Both the position numbers and the translations under genes were made by a program. Positions 32,201 through 37,128 of a DNA stretch of 37,128 nt are shown here, piece by piece. The stretch lies in contig JANXCX010000010.1 in assembly GCA_025059535.1 (NCBI GenBank), forward strand, positions 1-37,128, given 5' to 3'. Every line of letters starts with the position of its first letter. Within the stretch, counting starts at the first letter, position 1. Origin of the DNA: Bacteroidia bacterium. Its GTDB lineage: Bacteria > Bacteroidota > Bacteroidia > SpSt-205. A model generated the notes under the pieces. That model was not told the origin of the DNA and did no database searches. It saw nothing but the letters and a program-made list of their open reading frames with translations.

Positions 32201-35200
32201 TGTACAGATTGCCCACTACAGATCGTCGTGCTAGAAGCGGTGATAGAGACGGTAGGCGTTACTTCTACCAGAACATTTACGGTGTTTGACTGGGAAGCTG
32301 GCCCTGTACAGCCATCCGTAGAGACAATCACTACATGCACGGCGTTATTGCCCGGCTGGAGGGTGGTAGTGGTGTAGGTGTTGGAAGTAGTGGTGGCTAC
32401 AAGGAGGTTATTTACATACCAGCGGTAGGTGGGGTTGGGGCCAGCATTAGCTGGGGTAGCGGTAAAGGTAACGGCCGCACCTTGACATATACTATTGGCC
32501 GAGGCCGTCAGGCTAACCGTAGGGATGGGGGAGACCGTTATAGTTATGGTATTAGAAGGGGCACTAGCGCAGCCTTGGGAAGAGACGACCGTAGCGTAAA
32601 TCTGATCCCCATTGTTGAGGTTATTGGTGGTATAAGTAGGAGAATTGCTGCTAGCCACAAGGATAGGCCCCGCACCGCTATTGCGATACCAGTTGTAGGT
32701 AGCACCCGCGCCGGCGTTATTAGCCAGTGCGGTGAAGGTTACCGATTGCCCAGGGCATATGGGATTTTGGGATACCGTGATGCTGACGGTAGGTATAGGA
32801 TAAACTACCGCCGTGTAGATATTGGAGATGCCACCTCGGCAGCCGGCCGCTGAGGTAGCTTGAACCCATACCCGATCCCCATCGTTGAGGTTGTTACGCA
32901 CGAATGTCGTGGCGGCTCCCACTTGCTGAGACTGGCCATTTACAAACCATTCGTATGTAGCGCCGGGTATAGGGGTAGCCGAGAAAGTTACGGTTTGGCC
33001 GGCGCAAATAGCCCCAGGTGGTGCAGCGGTAAGGGTTACGCTAGGCGCCGGGTTTACGGTAAGGGTAAGCGGTGCGCTTACCGAGCCTGGCCCTGTACAG
33101 CCAGCCGTGGAGGTGACACGCACCCGCACTACGCTTCCATTCTGCGGATTGGCCAGGGTAAATACCGGTGCATTAGGCCCTACGGGTTGATTGTCCACAA
33201 ACCACTGATAGCTTGGATTAGGCCCCCCGTCGGTTACAGAGGCCGTAAAGGTGATAGGGGTGCCTTCACATACGGTTGTACCAGGATTAGCCGTGACGGT
33301 TACAGTAGGTATGGGATTCACCGTAAGGGTAATAGCATTAGAAGGCGCGCTTTGGCATCCCAAATCGGTAGTTACGATACACCGGACCACATCGCCATTC
33401 TGAGGTGTGTAGGTAAAGACGGGCTGATTTACGCCCTGGGAGGCGTTGTTTACCTGCCAGTCGTACTGAGAGTTCGGACTGCCATTCAAAACATTAGCCG
33501 TGAGGGTTACCTGCTCGCCCGCACAGACCGTAGTAGCGGAAGCCGTAATAGTTACAATTGGAAGAGGCACGGCATTCACCGTACTAGGAGCGGAGCGGCC
33601 ACTGCTGCACCCCCCTGCCGTAGTTACCTCACAGGTTACCTGCGCGCCGTCTGGAAGGACTACCGGACCGAAAACCGGCGCATTCACGTTCTGATCCACC
33701 CCATTCACCCGCCAGACATAAGTAAGAGGAGCGGGCGTGCCATTCGTTATCAGCGCATTGAAGGTTACAGGCTGACCTGCACATACCACAGGGTCTATAG
33801 GGGAGACCTGCACCGTAGGAATAGGATGTACCGTTATGGTGATGGGATTAGAACGCGAAAGCGTTGCATCCGAGCACCCCTCAGTAGAAGTTATAACGCA
33901 GCTCACTACCGCCCCATCCGGCAATTGATTAGTTACAAAGACAGGGCTATTAGTGCCGACAGGAGCGTTATTCACATACCACTGATAGGTCGGATTAGGT
34001 CCTGCGTTGGTAGGTGTAGCCGTAAAGGTTACCGTCTGACCCTCACAGATAGTCGTAGCACTGGCCGTAATAGAGACCGTAGGCATAGGGTGTACGACAA
34101 CGGTGATGGGATTGGAATACACAGGGCTTGAGCAGCCAACGCCATTAGGGGTGACTACACACCGCACTACATTCCCTGTACTCAAAGAGTTTGTAGTAAA
34201 GACGCTTCCCGTAGCGCCTGGGATATTAGTCCAACCTGCCCCTTGATCAACCTGCCACTGATAGGAGGGGAAAGCACCTGCATTAGTAGTAGTGGCCTCA
34301 AAGGTAAAGTACTCACCCTGGCAGATCTGCGTGCGATTAGCCGAAATAACTACCAGCGGCGCAGGGTCCGCATCTATGCGGATCACATTGGAAGGTGCGC
34401 TGGTACAACTGCCCTGCACAGCTATGGCATACACCTCATCACCATCATTGAGCGTATTAGTGCTAAAGGTAGTGCCTGTGAAGCCTGTGAAGTTCCCATT
34501 TACGTACCACCGCACTATAGCAGTATTCGGATTCGGGGTAGCCGTGAAGGTAACATTAGAACCCTCGCAAATAGGCCCCAACGGTCCGGTAATCGTTACG
34601 GTAGGGGTAGGATTAATGGTCATTCTAATTCTATTGGATACAAAGGTGCCTGCCCCGCACACGGTATTCACCTGCATTTCTACATATACCTCATCGCCAT
34701 CCTCCAGATCGGTGGCCGTATAGGTATTGCCTGCACCCACTACAGGCGTAGTTGTGGCGCCACGCACGCGGTAGAACTGATAGACCGGTGCCGGAGGCCC
34801 ACCTACAGGAACAGCCGTGAAGGTTACCGCTTCACCCGCACAGGCTGGATTGCGGGAGACCGCCAGATTTACGCCAAAGTTGGTACCCGGTACCAGGTTT
34901 ATCGTGGCCACGGGCGTCACTACAGGGCCGCAGCCTTGATTATACACCAGCGCACGCAGGAAAGTGGTAGAGTTGACCGGGCCAAATACCCAGCTCTCCG
35001 AATTAGGGCCAATATTCACCCAGTTTCCGCCCACCAATCGCTGCCACTGAATCTGATCACCCGTATAGTTAGAGAGGGTAACCAGCACATTAGAGCCGCT
35101 GCAGGCGGGATTGGGGTCTACCAAAATCGTACCGGCAACCGGCGCTGGGCGTACGGTGACGCTGACGATATTTGAGAAGGCCTCGGAACACGGACCACCC

Positions 35201-37095
35201 CCAGGTATGAAGGCCCTTACGCGGAAGTAGGTAGTTTGAGTGACATTAGGAAAGGTTACATTAGCAGTGGTGTAAGAGGTATTCACCCAGGAAGCCGCAT
35301 TCCAGGGCGTATGGGTATACTGCCATACAATACTACCTGTAAAGCCAGCCACGGAAAGGTTCACGCTCTGGCCGGCGCAGATAGAGGTGGGATTGACTGA
35401 GGCTACGCCAGGGTTAGCGCCCGCATTCAGATTGAAGACTACGACCGTAGAGAAGGCCGGCTGGCATGAGCCATTAGTGATGCGCACACGGTAGCGCGTG
35501 CCATTGACTACGATGGGTTCCGTGAGTATGGTAGGAGTTACACCGCTTACCACATCGGTCCAAGTGGCGCCCCCGTCTATGCTACGCTGCCATTGGTATT
35601 GCACATTCGGACCCTGAGAGTGACCTACTACACCTACCGTATGCTGCTCACCTGGGCATACATTTAGGACAGTTATACCCGGGGTGTTGATGTAGGCAAA
35701 GCCGCCCTGCGAGGGCGCGCTCACGGTAATGCGCCGACGGGTGAAGGAAACCGCCGGGTCAAAGCAGTTAAGTGGGGTAGTAGAGCGTACTTCTACCTTG
35801 ATTTCATCGCCGTCGCTAAGAGTGGGATTACCGTTCGGCGCGGTATTCGCATTAGGGAAACGGTTACCGTTTTGGGAAAGTCGGACCCATCCCAGCGTCT
35901 GGGGGATGCCATTTATAGACCAGCGAAACTCTGGATCCGGGTCGGCCGGGGGGCCAGGGAAAGGATTAGCCGTGAAGGTATTGGTAGCCAAGGGACCCGA
36001 ACCGCAAATTTCGCTCGGCCCCGTAAGGGTTACCAGAGGGTTCGGCAGCACATTTATCTGCTGCTCAATCGGACGGGACCAGCCACAGCAATTATGACGT
36101 ACCCGCAAACGTACGGTATAGACACCGGGGTTAAGGAAATAGATAGCCCCGGGGTTGCGCTGAGCCCTTACGTTATCAGGTACGGGGTCGCCGTTGGGGT
36201 TAATAAAGCCGCCTGGGAAGGTCCATTCCCAATCAGTCGTATTAGCATCGCCGAAGCGCCCTGGAGCCGGTACTCGTTCAAAGACTAAGGCACGACCCGC
36301 ACATACGCTGGTGCTGGGCTGCCCCTGATAGTAAGTAGCAATGCCGGGAAGGAGGCGATCCGTAAAGATATTGATGAATTCGGTGTAGGTTACATCTTGA
36401 CCCCCTGGGCCAGCTGGCGGGCCATCCCGCGTAATAGTATGCCATCCTTGATTAGAATACCATACCACTGCGGTGGAACCACCCCCAGCGGTTTGAAGAA
36501 CGTTAGCCCCCGGCGTTACCCACTGCGCCCCTGGACCTACACTCTGAGCGATAGTGATTTCGGAGTTAGTGCAGCCTTCCAAAAGCTCTACATTGAAGAC
36601 ATAGGGCGGATTAGGCACATTACCGCAAGTTTGAACTCCATTCACCCCACAGCCTGGGACAGATATGGTAGGGGCGTTTGTTGGGGAAAAACTGCCACCC
36701 CATACATTAGCGATGGCGTAAGAAGGCCCATCTAGTCCACGACCTCCATTACCTCCCCGGGCACCCGGTCCCCCAGAAGCTCCAGCGGCGCCGCGTCCAC
36801 CGTTCTGAATTGCGCCTCCACCGCCCCCACCACCGCCACCATTTCCACCGCTGCCACCGATACCTCCATTTCCACCTACCCCTCCTCCGCTGCTAGCAAA
36901 TCTACAGTCTATTACGAAGCCGCCCGCACCATTGTTTATGGTAAATAAACCAAAGGAGCCACCCCCTCCATAGCCGCCGCCGCCGCCACCACCGCCGCCG
37001 CCACCACCCCCCCCCCCCCCAACACCACAACCAGCAAAGCCCAAGCAAAAAAAAAAATGAAAAAATGTATAATTAAATTTTGTTTTAACCCCCAC
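29236..37095 (-). CDS. Giant repeat surface protein with T9SS type B (CHU_C) sorting domain; 5' end uncertain
   Basis: The frame encodes about 2,619 residues. A Gly-rich start (to about residue 130) is followed by a PKD-like part, about 17-18 Ig-like modules of roughly 85 residues (each with an ICxGxxVTFTA-type strand and a YQWYVNN-type strand, about 31250-36050), two PKD-like modules, four LGPD/LPD modules with a conserved Cys, one PKD module with WDFGDGTTSTDRAPTH, and the C-terminal gliding-associated domain with SFSPNGDGINDFF, YDRWGQLVF and PEGVYVWFF. Such proteins are exported by the T9SS and kept on the surface. No enzyme domain was seen; an adhesin or filament role is inferred. The listed GTG lies in homopolymer-rich sequence at the window edge, so the true start is unknown. 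A terminator follows. Confidence 0.85.
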   Translation of the reverse strand: MGVKTKFNYTFFHFFFCLGFAGCGVGGGGGGGGGGGGGGGGYGGGGSFGLFTINNGAGGFVIDCRFASSGGGVGGNGGIGGSGGNGGGGGGGGGAIQNGGRGAAGASGGPGARGGNGGRGLDGPSYAIANVWGGSFSPTNAPTISVPGCGVNGVQTCGNVPNPPYVFNVELLEGCTNSEITIAQSVGPGAQWVTPGANVLQTAGGGSTAVVWYSNQGWHTITRDGPPAGPGGQDVTYTEFINIFTDRLLPGIATYYQGQPSTSVCAGRALVFERVPAPGRFGDANTTDWEWTFPGGFINPNGDPVPDNVRAQRNPGAIYFLNPGVYTVRLRVRHNCCGWSRPIEQQINVLPNPLVTLTGPSEICGSGPLATNTFTANPFPGPPADPDPEFRWSINGIPQTLGWVRLSQNGNRFPNANTAPNGNPTLSDGDEIKVEVRSTTPLNCFDPAVSFTRRRITVSAPSQGGFAYINTPGITVLNVCPGEQHTVGVVGHSQGPNVQYQWQRSIDGGATWTDVVSGVTPTILTEPIVVNGTRYRVRITNGSCQPAFSTVVVFNLNAGANPGVASVNPTSICAGQSVNLSVAGFTGSIVWQYTHTPWNAASWVNTSYTTANVTFPNVTQTTYFRVRAFIPGGGPCSEAFSNIVSVTVRPAPVAGTILVDPNPACSGSNVLVTLSNYTGDQIQWQRLVGGNWVNIGPNSESWVFGPVNSTTFLRALVYNQGCGPVVTPVATINLVPGTNFGVNLAVSRNPACAGEAVTFTAVPVGGPPAPVYQFYRVRGATTTPVVGAGNTYTATDLEDGDEVYVEMQVNTVCGAGTFVSNRIRMTINPTPTVTITGPLGPICEGSNVTFTATPNPNTAIVRWYVNGNFTGFTGTTFSTNTLNDGDEVYAIAVQGSCTSAPSNVIRIDADPAPLVVISANRTQICQGEYFTFEATTTNAGAFPSYQWQVDQGAGWTNIPGATGSVFTTNSLSTGNVVRCVVTPNGVGCSSPVYSNPITVVVHPMPTVSITASATTICEGQTVTFTATPTNAGPNPTYQWYVNNAPVGTNSPVFVTNQLPDGAVVSCVITSTEGCSDATLSRSNPITITVHPIPTVQVSPIDPVVCAGQPVTFNALITNGTPAPLTYVWRVNGVDQNVNAPVFGPVVLPDGAQVTCEVTTAGGCSSGRSAPSTVNAVPLPIVTITASATTVCAGEQVTLTANVLNGSPNSQYDWQVNNASQGVNQPVFTYTPQNGDVVRCIVTTDLGCQSAPSNAITLTVNPIPTVTVTANPGTTVCEGTPITFTASVTDGGPNPSYQWFVDNQPVGPNAPVFTLANPQNGSVVRVRVTSTAGCTGPGSVSAPLTLTVNPAPSVTLTAAPPGAICAGQTVTFSATPIPGATYEWFVNGQSQQVGAATTFVRNNLNDGDRVWVQATSAAGCRGGISNIYTAVVYPIPTVSITVSQNPICPGQSVTFTALANNAGAGATYNWYRNSGAGPILVASSNSPTYTTNNLNNGDQIYATVVSSQGCASAPSNTITITVSPIPTVSLTASANSICQGAAVTFTATPANAGPNPTYRWYVNNLLVATTTSNTYTTTTLQPGNNAVHVVIVSTDGCTGPASQSNTVNVLVEVTPTVSITASSTTICSGQSVQFIATASAPVTYQWYRNNAPIPGATANTLTTSTLNDGDVIHVQVTTPGGCTANSNPIAITVLGQPTVTVTTTPNPPVICQGQMIVFTATAAGAGPNPTFQWYVNNLAVGANSPVFSSNNLRDGDVVTVRVTSSGGCSGASSLSAPVIVTVRPNPTVEIQASANPICAGDQVIFTANVQDAGPNPTYQWQVNGQNVPGANGPSFITSTLNHGDVVRLVVTSTNGCPAGGQPSNQILMTVHPVPTITLTQTPAGVVCRGSVVTFTAQGAPNGSSFRWTLNGNLLPGVTTNTYITDSLRNGDVVAVVATSPRGCASNLASITASVVNGPVADFTPPQPKCVYETFDFRNSGSTGANLQYLWDFGTSATPQTSNQENPTGIRFSTPGPKSVTLTITDPATGCSHRVTRTVYVKPQPTAAIAPVEDRCIGLPYSFTQVGTTDPQAIFLWEFLPDGTPRTSTEPNPTGVTFAGPGPKTARLVVVVDGCRDTAEVTFQVDDRLQVDLGPDRVLCRSDLPITLDAGPGGLTYEWTRDGQPIGGNSPTLQVTQSGIYAVRVTTPTGCVGQDAVQIQVSDQIPVDLGPDISLCASGGMSYVLRSGYPGATHTWTKDGQVIPGATADTLVVTQPGVYGVTVQPQGSSCIGQDFVVVRFDNQITVNLGPDVFYCSTDPIQPLTAPTVAGATYVWYKDNLAIPGANGPSITPTGSGVYVVVVLAGSCMGSDTVQVTITPSVQVRLPDTIRFCPANPLVRLEAPYYPGATYLWTLNGATVAQGVNLYRITDTRPGVWRVSITTASGCSGSGTTIAEMVPAPVPDFESEPPIPARLASSNPVVRFINTSRNVTPTTTFRWDFGDGTTSTDRAPTHRFPPAGTFYVTLYMYTGDCVDSIRKGPIIVAPVDESFIPTSFSPNGDGINDFFYFPALGYADYELRIYDRWGQLVFHKRRGETKYWDGEAQVGGLRKPVPEGVYVWFFTGIKHNGEEEQLTGTVTVVR

Positions 37096-37128
37096 CCCCC
37101 CCCCAACCCCGCCACCAACCCCCCCCCC
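37007..37128. other. Low-complexity homopolymer edge, possibly an assembly artefact
   Basis: A run of 14 C at 37007-37020, 11 A at 37047-37057, then several C runs to the end. The composition is unlike the rest of the window. The A/T-rich middle could be a real promoter and signal-peptide region, but the flanking C runs (G on the coding strand) look like failed base calls or a collapsed Gly-rich repeat. Confidence 0.6.

Noticed and set aside
32860-34131. A 423-codon plus-strand ORF inside the giant gene, and others at 32335-32853 and 34243-35175
   Set aside because: They lie antisense to the Ig-like repeats and have low-complexity, basic, Tyr/Arg/Gly-rich translations with no domain. The periodic codon pattern of the real minus-strand gene keeps the opposite frame open.
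29236-37095. A CRISPR array or tandem DNA repeat suggested by the periodic 250-base pattern
   Set aside because: The periodicity is in the protein modules; the DNA copies are diverged and the unit length is that of Ig-like domains.

Overview
The window looks like a chromosomal segment of a Bacteroidota bacterium. Four things point there: C-terminal type IX secretion sorting domains (type A at 3239-4663, type B/CHU_C at the end of the giant gene), a GldB-like gliding lipoprotein, a DUF3276/PUR-type protein, and repeated copies of the Bacteroidota -7 promoter element TAnnTTTG. Coding density is very high, many genes overlap by about 4 bases, and GTG starts are common. No insertion sequence, prophage, CRISPR array or rRNA gene was seen.

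Layout. 1-1471: end of an unidentified membrane ORF, an in-frame TAG, then a polytopic membrane protein. 1499-1737: tRNA-Ala(GGC), tRNA-Ala(CGC) and tRNA-Ser(GGA), separated by 1-2 bases. 1741-3161 (minus): rpiB and an M28 peptidase. 3239-4663: a secreted T9SS type A protein with two duplicated modules. 4749-6083: a lipoyl-dependent E2 acyltransferase. 6162-6662: a decayed partial copy of the membrane/GAF-like sensor whose intact copy lies at 6988-8160; a tRNA-Ile(GAT)/tRNA-Ala(TGC) pair sits between them. 8157-14289 (minus): an envelope operon of propeller-OmpA protein, GT2, VWA membrane protein and GldB-like lipoprotein. 14365-14646: DUF3276/PUR protein, overlapping antisense the end of a LytS-type kinase. 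14540-20987 (minus): a seven-gene operon of yqgE, a small conserved ORF, metF, a DUF1684 protein, engB, pyk and the LytS-type kinase. 21049-26178: tRNA-Gly(CCC), an NHL-propeller/OmpA protein, RNase R and a short-chain prenyl synthase. 26175-29173 (minus): rseP and a TPR protein. 29236-37095 (minus): a giant multidomain T9SS type B surface protein whose 5' end runs into low-complexity sequence at the window edge.

How it fits together. Much of the window serves the cell envelope: two T9SS-exported proteins, a GldB-like lipoprotein, two OmpA-type peptidoglycan-binding proteins with different beta-propellers, and the site-2 protease RseP. The two propeller-OmpA proteins resemble in layout the known T9SS anchor PorE (propeller, carboxypeptidase-regulatory-like fold, OmpA) but use other propeller families and lack the TPR part.

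The most notable cross-cutting signal is that six genes have a TAnnTTTG box ending only 3-5 bases before the start codon, whereas the boxes of three tRNA units end 6-8 bases before the mature tRNA. This predicts leaderless mRNAs, several of them beginning with GTG. I saw no defence island or obvious new enzymatic system; the best candidates for novelty are the leaderless promoters, the PorE-like pair, the duplicated sensor around the tRNA pair, and the orphan kinase with a PDZ-like periplasmic segment.
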